Source: Clostridiales bacterium Firm_13
Lineage (GTDB): Bacteria; Bacillota; Clostridia; Saccharofermentanales; Saccharofermentanaceae
Length of the DNA stretch: 46,165 nt
Assembly (NCBI GenBank): GCA_001603035.1
Contig: LVAS01000063.1
Location: 324,506-370,670, forward strand
Direction: 5' to 3'
Shown here in pieces: positions 33,964 to 43,522 of the stretch. Each line of letters starts with the position of its first letter. Positions within the stretch are counted from its first letter, which is position 1. The position numbers and the translations under genes were made by a program. Below the pieces are notes generated by a model. It searched no databases, had not been told where the DNA came from, and saw only the letters and a program-made list of their open reading frames with translations.

Positions 33964-34875
33964 TTACCACGTCTCGCCGGAAATGCACTCTTCCTTTCTC
34001 GTATAGAAGAGCTCCGCCTTCGTAGAAAGGACATAGGGAAGCAAGAATACCGTACCCAAACCACATGTTAGCGCGCTGAGAAGCCACCACCCGATGAAGG
34101 AAAGATCCAGAATACACATCCTGCCCTTTTGTCCCGACGCAACGCGAATACTCTTTCTAAGTGCTTCGCGCCAGCGAAGGTCAGGATCGTCGGCAAGAAG
34201 AAACGGAACATAAAAGTAGGCGTAGAAACGATTCGTTATAAGAAGAATATAGACGCACATCGCGATCAGATAGAAGGAAACAACGAGTAACACGAGTATC
34301 GCGATCACTCCGTTCTGATCGATATTCCCGCTAAAGACCGTCGCGTTGTCTCGATACCCGAAAATAAGAGCAAGGGAGCATACCGCGGGAATCAAAAAAA
34401 TTAGGGATCCGACAAGACTCCAAATCGTCAGCCAGAGTGTCCGCCAAGCCATTCCCTTCACGACGCGAACAAAGGAACCCTTCCGGAATCCGGCAAACAT
34501 AGCGTCGATTCGGGAATACGAGGGTTCTCGAGATTGCGTCATGTACCAATTCGTAAGGCCGTACTGAATCGGATTATATACAAATAGAATCGGCGCGAGA
34601 TAAATGACCGTAATAATAATGCCGGACAGGAGAAACATGATTACGACGAAAATAACCTCTCCGAATTCGACATTCATATAGGAGGATTGCGTGAGGAGCG
34701 ATACTAGTCCGGTAAAAATCCAATTGACCGACGAAACAATCTGCGCAAAGACAGAAATTACCGCCGAGACCGTACCGGTCAAAAGGAGAGAAAGAAATAC
34801 GACAAGCAGCGCCCAACCGTAATTCGGAGATATGTTTGCCCATCCCTTTTTCTTCAACTGGTCACAAGTCCACAT
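33964..34875 (-). CDS. DUF975-family membrane protein
   Basis: The 303-residue protein has about six hydrophobic segments. The C-terminal LDLSFIGWWLLSALTCGLGTVFLLPYVLSTKAELFY is the family signature of DUF975 (LSFIGW...TxGxGxxxLxPY). ALRKSIRVASGQKGRM before it matches the conserved basic loop. The function is unknown in any organism I can name. GGGGGA lies at good spacing before the ATG. A TATAAT at 34909-34914 on the minus strand is a likely -10. The gene is divergent from argJ. Confidence 0.85.
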   Translation of the reverse strand: MWTCDQLKKKGWANISPNYGWALLVVFLSLLLTGTVSAVISVFAQIVSSVNWIFTGLVSLLTQSSYMNVEFGEVIFVVIMFLLSGIIITVIYLAPILFVYNPIQYGLTNWYMTQSREPSYSRIDAMFAGFRKGSFVRVVKGMAWRTLWLTIWSLVGSLIFLIPAVCSLALIFGYRDNATVFSGNIDQNGVIAILVLLVVSFYLIAMCVYILLITNRFYAYFYVPFLLADDPDLRWREALRKSIRVASGQKGRMCILDLSFIGWWLLSALTCGLGTVFLLPYVLSTKAELFYTRKEECISGETW

Positions 34876-34957
34876 GTTTGTTCCCCCATCGATTCAATGA
34901 CTCTAATGATTATACGATAGGACCTAGGAAAAAGTATATAATCCCGAATTTTCGATG

Positions 34958-34963
34958 TATAAT
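34958..34963 (+). promoter_or_regulatory. Likely -10 element of argJ
   Basis: TATAAT 33 bases before the argJ ATG. The -35 is not clear. I could not identify an arginine-repressor box with confidence. Confidence 0.45.
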
Positions 34964-34995
34964 CAGTAAGAATTTAGCTTAGGGAGAAACAAATT

Positions 34996-36204
34996 ATGAG
35001 CCAGAATTGTTCCATAACATCGCCGAAAGGTTTTCGCGCGGCCGGTGTCTCCGCAGGTCTCAAAAAAACGGGAGCACCGGATCTTGCGCTAGTCGTATCG
35101 GACACTCCGGCTGTGACCGCAGGAGTATATACGAGAAACGTCGTCAAAGGGCATTCTCTTGTCCGCACCATCGAGGCGCTTCAAAGAACCGAGACGGTTC
35201 ACGGCGTTCTGATCAACAGCGGGAACGCGAACGCATGTGTCGGCGCAATCGGGCAGAAGGACGCCGAAGAAGCGGCGCGCGCTGTGTCCGATCTCCTGCA
35301 TTGTCATCCGGATCAGGTTCTGACTTGTTCCACCGGAGTGATCGGGCAGCGTCTAAATATGGAGGCGATTCTCTCCGGCATCCCGGTAGCTTTTCATTCA
35401 CTTTCGCACGAAGTTGCCGCCGGACATCTTGCGATGCAGGCAATGATGACGACAGATCTCGTCCCGAAAGAGTCGTTTGCCCGAATTAGTATCGGTGACA
35501 AGACAGTTTCGATGGCCGGAATGGCCAAGGGTTCCGGGATGATCCATCCGAATCTCGGAACGATGATCTCGATCATAACCACCGACGCCGCCATTTCTCG
35601 TGATTTTCTGCAGCAAATGCTCTCACGCGTTTCGGCGAAGACATTCAATCGCGTTTCCGTCGACGGAGACACGTCTGTCTGCGATACCCTCCTAATTCTC
35701 GCAAACGGAATGTCCGATTCTGCCGAGATTCTACCCGGCAGTAACGAGGCAGATCTGTTTGAAGACGCACTCCTACTGGTTTGTCTCGACCTTGCCAGAA
35801 TGATGGCCAAGGACGGCGAAGGTGCCACAAAGCTTGTCGAAGTGGAAGTTTCCGGCGCGCGAACCCCGGAAGACGCCTATCGAATTGTCCTCAGTGTCTG
35901 CCGTTCGCCGCTTTGCAAGACCGCGATTTTCGGAGAAGACGCCAACTGGGGAAGGATTCTGACTGCCGCCGGATATTCCGGAGCGTCATTTCATCCGGAA
36001 GAAGTCGATATTCTGATCGGAGGTCTTCCCGTTTGCAAAAACGGATGCGCACTTCCGTTCGACGAGGCCGCCGCCAAGAGAATTCTTCAGAAGGACGAGG
36101 TCTTGATTTCGATCCGGTTGCGCGAAGGCGAGTGCTTTGATCGGATGTGGACATGCGACTTCTCGTATGACTATGTCAAAATCAACGGCAGTTACCGTTC
36201 CTAA
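34996..36204 (+). CDS. argJ: Glutamate N-acetyltransferase / amino-acid acetyltransferase ArgJ
   Basis: ArgJ moves the acetyl group from N-acetylornithine to glutamate, recycling it in arginine synthesis; bifunctional forms also use acetyl-CoA. The protein has 402 residues. The autocleavage site, in KGSGMIHPNLGTM, has the conserved threonine nucleophile, but the residue before it is glycine where many homologues have alanine. The enzyme is normally cut into alpha and beta chains there. GEDANWGRILTAAGYSG and the DFSYDYVKINGSYRS C-terminus are typical. AGGGAG precedes the ATG. No other arginine gene is adjacent, which is unusual, since argC, argB and argD often accompany it. Confidence 0.96.
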   Translation: MSQNCSITSPKGFRAAGVSAGLKKTGAPDLALVVSDTPAVTAGVYTRNVVKGHSLVRTIEALQRTETVHGVLINSGNANACVGAIGQKDAEEAARAVSDLLHCHPDQVLTCSTGVIGQRLNMEAILSGIPVAFHSLSHEVAAGHLAMQAMMTTDLVPKESFARISIGDKTVSMAGMAKGSGMIHPNLGTMISIITTDAAISRDFLQQMLSRVSAKTFNRVSVDGDTSVCDTLLILANGMSDSAEILPGSNEADLFEDALLLVCLDLARMMAKDGEGATKLVEVEVSGARTPEDAYRIVLSVCRSPLCKTAIFGEDANWGRILTAAGYSGASFHPEEVDILIGGLPVCKNGCALPFDEAAAKRILQKDEVLISIRLREGECFDRMWTCDFSYDYVKINGSYRS

Positions 36205-36252
36205 TCGGTTACATCGCCCCTTTTCTGTTTTCAGGTTTATGAAAAGCAAGCA

Positions 36253-36301
36253 AAAACGCACCTTCATGCCCGGCCGTCAAGCCGAAATGAAGGTGCGTTT
36301 T
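36253..36301. terminator. Bidirectional terminator between argJ and the ClpE-like gene
   Basis: A perfect 15-bp stem (36253-36267 with 36287-36301) begins with A4 and ends with T4, so it can act on both converging transcripts. The 19-base loop holds a second small CGGC/GCCG hairpin. Confidence 0.88.
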
Positions 36302-36316
36302 GTTGCGGGATTCCCG

Positions 36317-38773
36317 TTATTCTTCTTTCATTACGCGGGAAAAGGTATATTCGCCGTTTTGCCAATCCACGGCAATCTCGGCGACATTCTGGAGCTTCCC
36401 GGTAAGATACATGTCGGACAGATGATCTTCCAAACGCTTCTGGATCGTTTTGCGGAGCGGTCTCGCGCCGTACTTTGAATCATATCCTTCCGCGGCGAGT
36501 TGATCTTTGGCCGCATCCGTGACAGTAATCTTAACCGCCTTCTCCGACAACTGATCCTGAAGTTCTTTCAGCATCAAATCGACAATCCTTCGGATCTCGT
36601 CGCGTGAAAGCTCCCGGAAGACGATAATCTCATCGATACGATTCAAAAACTCCGGTCGGAACATCTCTTTGAGAACAGATTGCACCCGGCTTTCAAGCGC
36701 GATATAGCCTTCCGCACCGAATCCAAAACCGTTTGACTTGATCGTCGTACCGGCATTTGAGGTCATGACGATAATCGTATTCTCAAAATTCACCAAACGC
36801 CCATGGCTGTCGGTTAACCGTCCGTCGTCAAGAATCTGAAGAAGAAGATTGAAAACATCCGGGTGTGCCTTCTCGATCTCATCGAAAAGAATGACAGAAT
36901 ACGGTTTCCTGCGAACTCGCTCCGTCAGTTGCCCTCCGTCGTCGTAACCGACATATCCCGGAGGAGATCCGATCAGCTTACTTACGGTATGTGCCTCCAT
37001 AAACTCCGACATGTCCATCCGGATCAACGCGTCTTCATTCGCAAACATCGCTTCGGCAACGGCTTTGACCAATTCCGTCTTCCCGACACCGGTCGGGCCG
37101 ACAAAAATAAACGACGCCGGCTTATGCTTCTTACCGAATCCGGAACGGTTGCGACGAATTGCGCGAGACAAAGCGTTAACCGCTTGATCCTGCCCGATCA
37201 CACGCTGATGCAAGCGGTCTTCCAGCTTCATCAGCCGCTCCGATTCGGATTCGGAAATCCGTTGAACCGGAATTCCTGTCCACATCTCAATGACCGAAGC
37301 AATATCTTCCTTCGAAATGACAGTGGGAATCAACTCGTTTTCGAGAGAAGTAATCTCCTGTTGAAGGCGAAGGAGCGAGGCCTTGGTCTCCGCTTGTTTC
37401 TCGTAGAGATTCTCCGTTTCGATTTGCTGCGGCGCGGACGCCTCGATGCGGGCCTCGATCGCAGTCTGCTCCGCCTTCTGTTCGTCGCGTTCCGCCAAAA
37501 GCTGCTTGTATTTGACAAGCCGAAATTCGCGAAGATTGGCTCTCGAACCCGCTTCATCAAGCAAGTCGATCGCCTTGTCCGGCAAATAACGATCCATGAT
37601 GTAGCGTGAAGACGCGCGTACGGCGTATTCGATCACGTCGTCCGAATAAGATACGTGATGATGAAGTTCGTAATAATCCTTGATCCCTTTCAGGATTTCA
37701 ATGCTCTCTTCAACCGAAGGTTCATCGACGACAACCTTCTGAAAACGACGTTCAAGCGCGGAATCCTTCTCGATAAAGCGCCGGTATTCCTCGAGAGTCG
37801 TCGATCCGACGACTCGTATCTCGCCTTTTGCGAGAGCCGGCTTAAGAATGTTGGCCGCATTCATCGCGCCTTCCGCGTCGCCCGCCCCCATGATGTTGTG
37901 TAATTCGTCAATGACAAGAATAATATTCTCGCTGCGCTTGGCATCCTCGACAACGCCCTTCATCCGGCTCTCAAACTGGCCGCGGAACTGCGTGCCGGCA
38001 ACCATTGCCGTCATGTCAAGCAGATATACAGACATATCAAGGAGTTTGGCGGGTACATCACCCGTCGCAATTCTTACGGCAAGACCTTCGGCGATCGCCG
38101 TTTTACCGACGCCGGGAGCGCCGAGAAGTACGGGGTTGTTCTTGGAGCGTCGGTTCAGTATCTGCACGACACGTTCTAACTCCTTCTGCCGGCCGACGAT
38201 TCGATCAATCTTTCCCTCTCTCGCCTTCAAAGTCAGATTCGTACCGAATTGATCGAGAAATTTGTGTTTGGTCTCTTTCTTTCCGGCTCGTTTGGGATCA
38301 GCCTTGGTGTCGGCCGAACGCCGAAGCGGATCCTCTTCGGCGGAATCCGATGCCTCCGAAGTCGGAAGAAAAGACAGTTCAGAATCCGACGCCGGGTCGG
38401 AATCCTCATCGGATGCGGCACCCATTTGGAGAAATCCCAAATTCGACATCGGCTGAAGATCCGGATCTGTATCGCCGTCCCCATCCGAATTCACCGGATT
38501 ATCCCCGAAGAGATCTCCGGAACCGAGAAGGAGCTTGAACACATCCTCGGGTTGATTCCCGTCGACTCCGGACATAAGACTATTCAATCGATCCGAGACC
38601 TTGTCAATGTTGGATTCGTTAATTCCGGCTTTGGAAAACATCTCGTCAATGCCGCCAATCCCAGTCTGGTATGCGCATTTGAGGCAAAGCCCTTCGCTGA
38701 CTCTTTTGCCGTTATCGAAACGGGTCGTAAATACGACGGCGACATTCTTCTTGCAGATTACACATTTTGTCAT
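36317..38773 (-). CDS. clpE: ClpE-like ATP-dependent Clp protease unfoldase (AAA+)
   Basis: The 818-residue protein starts with a zinc-finger-like CVIC...CLKC motif (residues 4-34) instead of the usual Clp N-repeats. A long acidic linker (about 85-165, rich in Asp/Ser/Glu) follows. AAA domain 1 has Walker A GAPGVGKT and Walker B ILVIDELH. A short coiled-coil insert comes next, then AAA domain 2 with GPTGVGKT and VILFDEIEKAHP. An NGFGFG loop may be the ClpP contact. ClpE unfolds stress-damaged proteins for ClpP. The symbol is tentative: it could be called a ClpC-type paralogue. It starts 10 bases after uvrA, in one operon with it. Confidence 0.88.
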   Translation of the reverse strand: MTKCVICKKNVAVVFTTRFDNGKRVSEGLCLKCAYQTGIGGIDEMFSKAGINESNIDKVSDRLNSLMSGVDGNQPEDVFKLLLGSGDLFGDNPVNSDGDGDTDPDLQPMSNLGFLQMGAASDEDSDPASDSELSFLPTSEASDSAEEDPLRRSADTKADPKRAGKKETKHKFLDQFGTNLTLKAREGKIDRIVGRQKELERVVQILNRRSKNNPVLLGAPGVGKTAIAEGLAVRIATGDVPAKLLDMSVYLLDMTAMVAGTQFRGQFESRMKGVVEDAKRSENIILVIDELHNIMGAGDAEGAMNAANILKPALAKGEIRVVGSTTLEEYRRFIEKDSALERRFQKVVVDEPSVEESIEILKGIKDYYELHHHVSYSDDVIEYAVRASSRYIMDRYLPDKAIDLLDEAGSRANLREFRLVKYKQLLAERDEQKAEQTAIEARIEASAPQQIETENLYEKQAETKASLLRLQQEITSLENELIPTVISKEDIASVIEMWTGIPVQRISESESERLMKLEDRLHQRVIGQDQAVNALSRAIRRNRSGFGKKHKPASFIFVGPTGVGKTELVKAVAEAMFANEDALIRMDMSEFMEAHTVSKLIGSPPGYVGYDDGGQLTERVRRKPYSVILFDEIEKAHPDVFNLLLQILDDGRLTDSHGRLVNFENTIIVMTSNAGTTIKSNGFGFGAEGYIALESRVQSVLKEMFRPEFLNRIDEIIVFRELSRDEIRRIVDLMLKELQDQLSEKAVKITVTDAAKDQLAAEGYDSKYGARPLRKTIQKRLEDHLSDMYLTGKLQNVAEIAVDWQNGEYTFSRVMKEE

Positions 38774-38783
38774 TCTTTTTTCC

Positions 38784-41777
38784 TTAATCGCTCTTTCTCT
38801 TCGACCTCCTGCGCGGTTTCACGGCAATCGATATATCAAGAGCATCCTTCTTTACTTTCTTATCCAGTTGTCTCCGATACGTCTCATTCTGAGTCGGTTC
38901 GGAACGGTAATTCTCGAGTAATGGCTTCAGATATTGCCCCGTATAGGACTCCTCGACCCGGCTGACTTCTTCCGGCGTTCCGAGAGCGACAATTCTGCCG
39001 CCTCCGTCTCCGCCGTTCGGTCCGAGATCGATGAGATAATCCGCCGTTTTGATTACATCCAGATTATGTTCGATTACAAGGACAGTATTTCCATTTTCGG
39101 TCAGCCTCTGTAAAATGTCAACCAACTTATGTACGTCGGCGATATGGAGACCCGTCGTCGGCTCATCCAAAATATAGAATGTGTGACCGGTACTGCGCTT
39201 GGAGAGCTCGGTCGCAAGCTTGATTCGCTGCGCTTCGCCTCCCGACAATTGCGTCGACGGTTGACCTAATCGGATATACCCCATCCCGACATCGACGAGG
39301 GTTTCTAATTTTCTTCTGATTCGCGGCACACTTTCGAAAAACGGCACGGCTTCTTCGACCGTCATCTCAAGAACATCCGCGATATTCTTCCCCTTATACC
39401 GAACTTCCAATGTCTCGCGATTATAGCGATGTCCCTTACATACGTCACAAGTAACATAGATGTCCGGAAGAAAATGCATCTCGATCTTATTGACACCGTC
39501 GCCGCTGCAAGCTTCACAGCGCCCGCCTCGAACATTGAAACTGAATCTTCCGTTCTTATATCCTCTGGAGCGTGCGTCCTGTGTATTCGCAAAAAGCTCG
39601 CGGATCAGATCGAAGCACCCGGTGTACGTCGCCGGGTTCGATCTTGGCGTTCGGCCGATCGGAGACTGGTCAATCGCGATGACTTTGTCCAAATACTCGA
39701 TGCCTTCTATACTCTTATAAGCGCCGATTTGCCGTCTTGCTCCGTTCAGATCACTGGCTAATTTCTTAAGAATAATCCCGTTCACGAGAGAACTCTTCCC
39801 GGATCCGGAAACGCCCGTGACGCAAGTAAACAATCCGAGGGGGATCGAAACGTCGATGTTCTTCAAGTTGTTTTCGGTTGCGCCGAGTACGGTAAGAAAT
39901 TCCGATCCGGGTTTCCTTCGCACGGCGGGAATCGGAATATAACGCCGGCCGCTCAAATACTGTCCCGTGACAGAGGTCTCGATTTTCTCAAGTTCTTCCG
40001 CGGTTCCCTCGCCGACGATATAGCCGCCGTGTTCACCCGCGCCGGGACCCATATCGACAATATAGTCCGCGGCTCGCATCGTCTCTTCGTCGTGCTCGAC
40101 GACAAGGACGGTGTTTCCAAGTTTCTTAAGCTTTGTAAGCGTATTTAGAAGTCTTGTGTTGTCTCTTTGGTGCAAGCCGATCGACGGCTCGTCCAGGATA
40201 TAGAGAACTCCCATGAGACCCGAACCGATCTGTGTCGCAAGCCGAATGCGTTGCGATTCTCCGCCGGAGAGCGTGGCGGAAGCACGATTCAGGGTGATGT
40301 AATCGAGACCGACATCAATCAGAAATTCAAGCCTCGCCGATATCTCTTTAATAATCGGAGACGCGATCGCAGTCTGTCGGGGCGAAAAATGGAGCGCATC
40401 CAGAAATTTCTTCGATTTGCGAATCGCAAGGCAAGTCAATTCGTATATATTCAAACCGCCGACGAGCACGGAGAGACTCTCCTTCCGAAGGCGTGCGCCG
40501 CCGCACTCCGGACAGGGATGGATCGTCATATATTGCTGATAGAATTCCTTCATATCGTCCGATCCCGTCTCGCGAAAACGTCGCTCAAGACTCGGAACAA
40601 TTCCTTCCCATGCCGACCGGTAAGTTGAACCGTGCGAGTATTTACTGTTCGTCGTATCGACGGAGAGAAGTTCGCCGTCATTTCCGAACATAATAATCTT
40701 CTTAACCCGTTCATCCAATTGATTCCACGACACGTCGAGTGAAAAGGAATATCTCTTGGAAAGCGCTTCGATAAATGCGCGGCCCCAACTTGTTTCGTCG
40801 TCAAAATTCCAGCCGCCTGCGCGTATGGCGCCGTCATTAATCGAAAGCCGGGCGTCCGAGACGCAGAGCTCCGGATCAACGTGAGACAAATATCCAATGC
40901 CGAGACAATGCGGGCAGGCTCCGTACGGATTATTGAAGGAAAACATTCTCGGCGCAATCTCCTCGAAACTGATGCCGCAATCCGGGCAGGAGAACTTCTG
41001 CGAAAAGAGGATCTCCTGATCTCGGTAAGAAATCTCTCCATATTCATTCTCCCCTTCCGGAACTTGAACAAGTGCCGAAAGGAGGCCGTCCGTCAATTTG
41101 AGCGCGGTCTCCGCCGAATCATTCATGCGGGAGCGCACGTCGCCCCGTCGCACCATACGATCAACGACGACGTCGACGGAGTGCTTCTTGTTCTTTTCGA
41201 GAAGGATATCCTCCTCCAATTCGTACATTTCGCCGTCAACGCGAACTCTCGCAAAGCCGCCCTTTCTGAAATCCTCAAGCATCTTGGTAAACTCGCCTTT
41301 TCTTCCTCGGACGACGGGAGCCAAAAGGACAATACGCGTTCCTTCCGGAAAAGAAAGCAGCGTATCGAGTATCTGATCGATCGATTGGGAAGAGATCTCC
41401 TTCCCGCAGGACGGGCAATGCGGCACGCCGACGCGCGCATAGAGCAAACGAAGATAATCGTAAATCTCCGTTACAGTTCCGACCGTCGATCTCGGGTTCT
41501 TACTCGTTGTCTTCTGATCGATCGAAATCGCCGGAGACAGTCCGTCAATCTGGTCTACATCGGGCTTTTCCATCTGCCCCAGAAATTGGCGGGCGTAAGA
41601 GGACAATGACTCGACATAACGCCTCTGTCCCTCCGCGTATATCGTATCAAATGCAAGCGATGATTTGCCCGAGCCGGATAAGCCGGTCAAAACGACAAGC
41701 TTGTCACGGGGAATATCAACGTCGACGTTCTTAAGGTTGTGTTCCCGCGCACCGCGGATGCGAATAAACTGATCCAT
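38784..41777 (-). CDS. uvrA: Excinuclease ABC subunit A
   Basis: UvrA is the damage-recognition ATPase of nucleotide excision repair and works with UvrB and UvrC (not in this window). The 997-residue protein is longer than the usual 940, with a basic C-terminal extension (about residues 940-997, rich in Lys/Arg). Walker A motifs [12 protein letters not shown] (near 32) and [12 protein letters not shown] (near 650), two ABC signatures (LSGGESQRI and LSGGEAQRI) and zinc-binding cysteines ([39 protein letters not shown]) are all present. No clear LexA box was found upstream. The ClpE-like gene follows directly. Confidence 0.97.
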   Translation of the reverse strand: MDQFIRIRGAREHNLKNVDVDIPRDKLVVLTGLSGSGKSSLAFDTIYAEGQRRYVESLSSYARQFLGQMEKPDVDQIDGLSPAISIDQKTTSKNPRSTVGTVTEIYDYLRLLYARVGVPHCPSCGKEISSQSIDQILDTLLSFPEGTRIVLLAPVVRGRKGEFTKMLEDFRKGGFARVRVDGEMYELEEDILLEKNKKHSVDVVVDRMVRRGDVRSRMNDSAETALKLTDGLLSALVQVPEGENEYGEISYRDQEILFSQKFSCPDCGISFEEIAPRMFSFNNPYGACPHCLGIGYLSHVDPELCVSDARLSINDGAIRAGGWNFDDETSWGRAFIEALSKRYSFSLDVSWNQLDERVKKIIMFGNDGELLSVDTTNSKYSHGSTYRSAWEGIVPSLERRFRETGSDDMKEFYQQYMTIHPCPECGGARLRKESLSVLVGGLNIYELTCLAIRKSKKFLDALHFSPRQTAIASPIIKEISARLEFLIDVGLDYITLNRASATLSGGESQRIRLATQIGSGLMGVLYILDEPSIGLHQRDNTRLLNTLTKLKKLGNTVLVVEHDEETMRAADYIVDMGPGAGEHGGYIVGEGTAEELEKIETSVTGQYLSGRRYIPIPAVRRKPGSEFLTVLGATENNLKNIDVSIPLGLFTCVTGVSGSGKSSLVNGIILKKLASDLNGARRQIGAYKSIEGIEYLDKVIAIDQSPIGRTPRSNPATYTGCFDLIRELFANTQDARSRGYKNGRFSFNVRGGRCEACSGDGVNKIEMHFLPDIYVTCDVCKGHRYNRETLEVRYKGKNIADVLEMTVEEAVPFFESVPRIRRKLETLVDVGMGYIRLGQPSTQLSGGEAQRIKLATELSKRSTGHTFYILDEPTTGLHIADVHKLVDILQRLTENGNTVLVIEHNLDVIKTADYLIDLGPNGGDGGGRIVALGTPEEVSRVEESYTGQYLKPLLENYRSEPTQNETYRRQLDKKVKKDALDISIAVKPRRRSKRKSD

Positions 41778-41904
41778 ATGTAAAACCTCTTAAATAGAAT
41801 AGAAACGCCTTTTCAGGCAGATTCTCAGTCTATCACATTCCATTTGCGCCGTTCCTTCCGAGACGGGTTCATTTGAAAAATTAACATTTTGTTCGCTTTG
41901 GTAC

Positions 41905-41933
41905 TTGCGTGTCCGATTGTCGTATGATATCAT
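41905..41933 (+). promoter_or_regulatory. tRNA-Glu promoter
   Basis: TTGCGT (41905-41910), a 17-base spacer ending in TG plus one base, and TATCAT (41928-41933). It lies 28 bases before the tRNA and divergent from uvrA. Confidence 0.75.
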
Positions 41934-41960
41934 TCCACTTGCGCTAATTGGGAACAAGAC

Positions 41961-42035
41961 GGCCCTATGGTCAAGCGGTTAAGACGCTGCCCTCTCAAGG
42001 CGGAATCAGGAGTTCGATTCTCCTTAGGGTCACCA
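41961..42035 (+). tRNA. trnE: tRNA-Glu (anticodon CTC)
   Basis: The acceptor GGCCCTA pairs with TAGGGTC (one G-T). The anticodon stem CTGCC/GGCGG carries loop CTCTCAA, with anticodon CTC for glutamate GAG. The T-arm AGGAG-TTCGATT-CTCCT is perfect. Discriminator A is at 42032 and CCA is encoded at 42033-42035. It is a minor Glu isoacceptor, as a TTC tRNA would be expected elsewhere. Confidence 0.96.
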
Positions 42036-42071
42036 GAACCGGAGTACATCACGATGTACTCCGGTTTTTTC
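42035..42071 (+). terminator. Terminator of tRNA-Glu
   Basis: A perfect 12-bp stem (42038-42049 with 42054-42065), a four-base loop and six T. It abuts the citrate synthase terminator of the converging strand. Confidence 0.93.
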
Positions 42072-42073
42072 AT

Positions 42074-42103
42074 AGAAAAAGGGGCCCTCTTTCGAAGGCC
42101 CCG
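42074..42103 (-). terminator. Terminator of the citrate synthase gene
   Basis: A GGGGCC/GGCCCC stem (42097-42102 with 42081-42086) with a ten-base loop, followed by a run of five T on the minus strand. Confidence 0.8.
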
Positions 42104-42112
42104 CTGTCGCGT

Positions 42113-43492
42113 TTAGATCGTATCGCTCTTTTCTCTCTCGTCAAAGGGCACGTAACGTCTTCTCTTTCGGACACACTTATAAGCCGGGCGCATAATTCTG
42201 CCGCCGGAGACAAGTTCCTCAATGCGGTGCGCGCTCCACCCTGCGATTCTCGCCGTCGCGAAGATCGGCGTAAACAACTCCGGCGGAATGCCGAGCATCG
42301 AGTAGATAAATCCGGCGTAGAAGTCGACATTCGCGCAGACAATCTTATCGTTCTTCTTCACCGTACGGAATACTTCGGGGGCAAGCCGCTCGGTAAGTGT
42401 ATAGAGTTCATACTCCGCCTCACGACCGGATTCATACGCAAGGCTTCTCGCATAGTCGCGAAGAAGCTTGGTACGAGGGTCAGATACCGTATAAACCGCA
42501 TGGCCGATTCCATAGATCAATCCGGTTCTGTCGTAAGCTTCCTTCTTGAGAATCTTTGTAAGGTAATCGCATATTTCCATTTCGTTGCGCCAGTTGTGAA
42601 CCTCTGCTTCGAGTTCCTGCATCATCGCAAAGGCTTTGTTGCTCGCTCCGCCGTGCTGCGGTCCCTTAAGCGAACCGATCGCGGCGGCAATAACCGAATA
42701 CGTATCCGATCCGGACGAAGAAACGGCGTGGGTCACAAAGGACGAGTTATTTCCGCCTCCATGCTCCGCGTGAAGGACAAGCGCCAGATCAAGAATACGT
42801 GCCTCCAGTTCCGAGAACTGTCCGTCAGGTCGAATCATATGAAGAATATTCTGCGCGGTGTTGTACTCAGGCACCGGAGAATGAAGAAAAAGGCTCTGCT
42901 TGTCGACATAATGACGCTTGGCCATAAGACCGTGCGAGATCATGACGGGGAATCGCGCAATCAATTCAATGCACTGGCGAAGTACATTATCAATATCGAG
43001 CGCATCGGGATTCTTGTCATATGAATAAAGTGCAAGAACCGATCGGGCCAACTTATTCATGATGTCGGGGCTCGGTGCCTTGAGAATCATATCCTCGGTA
43101 AAATTGTGCGGAAGATCTCTTGAAGCGACAAGAAGGTCATTAAACTGCTTTAGCTGATCGCAAGTCGGCAGTTCGCCGAAAAGAAGCAAATAGGCTGTCT
43201 CTTCAAAGCCGAATCTCTTATCTTCATAGAATCCGGACACGATATCCGATATCTCGATTCCCTGATAAAAAAGGCGACCTTCGACCGGAATTCGTTCCGC
43301 GTCGTCAACAATATAGGACATAACCTCCCCGACTTCGGTGAGGCCAACCAGGACACCGGTTCCGTCTTCATTACGCAAACCGCGCTTAACGTTATATCGT
43401 TCATAAAGCACGGGGTCTATACGGGATTTGGCGGAAGACTTATCGGCAAGTTCTTTCAAAATGGATTCTCTATCTATAGACACAGGAATCAT
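42113..43492 (-). CDS. Citrate synthase
   Basis: This enzyme condenses acetyl-CoA and oxaloacetate to citrate. The 459-residue protein is the Si type found in clostridia (citrate/2-methylcitrate synthase family). The catalytic histidine lies in GPQHGGASNKA, the second in GIGHAVYTVSDPR, and the aspartate in VDFYAGFIYSMLG. LHAEHGGGNNSSFV binds oxaloacetate. Length and motifs are complete. GGAGG precedes the ATG. It follows aconitase by 30 bases, so the pair makes isocitrate from oxaloacetate. No isocitrate dehydrogenase is in the window. 2-methylcitrate activity cannot be excluded. Confidence 0.93.
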   Translation of the reverse strand: MIPVSIDRESILKELADKSSAKSRIDPVLYERYNVKRGLRNEDGTGVLVGLTEVGEVMSYIVDDAERIPVEGRLFYQGIEISDIVSGFYEDKRFGFEETAYLLLFGELPTCDQLKQFNDLLVASRDLPHNFTEDMILKAPSPDIMNKLARSVLALYSYDKNPDALDIDNVLRQCIELIARFPVMISHGLMAKRHYVDKQSLFLHSPVPEYNTAQNILHMIRPDGQFSELEARILDLALVLHAEHGGGNNSSFVTHAVSSSGSDTYSVIAAAIGSLKGPQHGGASNKAFAMMQELEAEVHNWRNEMEICDYLTKILKKEAYDRTGLIYGIGHAVYTVSDPRTKLLRDYARSLAYESGREAEYELYTLTERLAPEVFRTVKKNDKIVCANVDFYAGFIYSMLGIPPELFTPIFATARIAGWSAHRIEELVSGGRIMRPAYKCVRKRRRYVPFDEREKSDTI

Positions 43493-43522
43493 ACGGTTAC
43501 CTCCGATTCTGATTGTTGGAAA

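Noticed and set aside
34996-36204. Arginine repressor box at argJ
   Set aside because: AT-rich sequence near the -10 loosely resembles ARG boxes, but no paired half-sites could be established.
41881-41896. Possible LexA box ahead of uvrA (AACATTTTGTTCG)
   Set aside because: The half-sites are spaced by five bases rather than four, and the left half matches at only three of five positions.
41948-43024. A 358-codon plus-strand frame spanning tRNA-Glu and the antisense of citrate synthase
   Set aside because: It runs through a tRNA, two terminators and an intact enzyme gene on the other strand.
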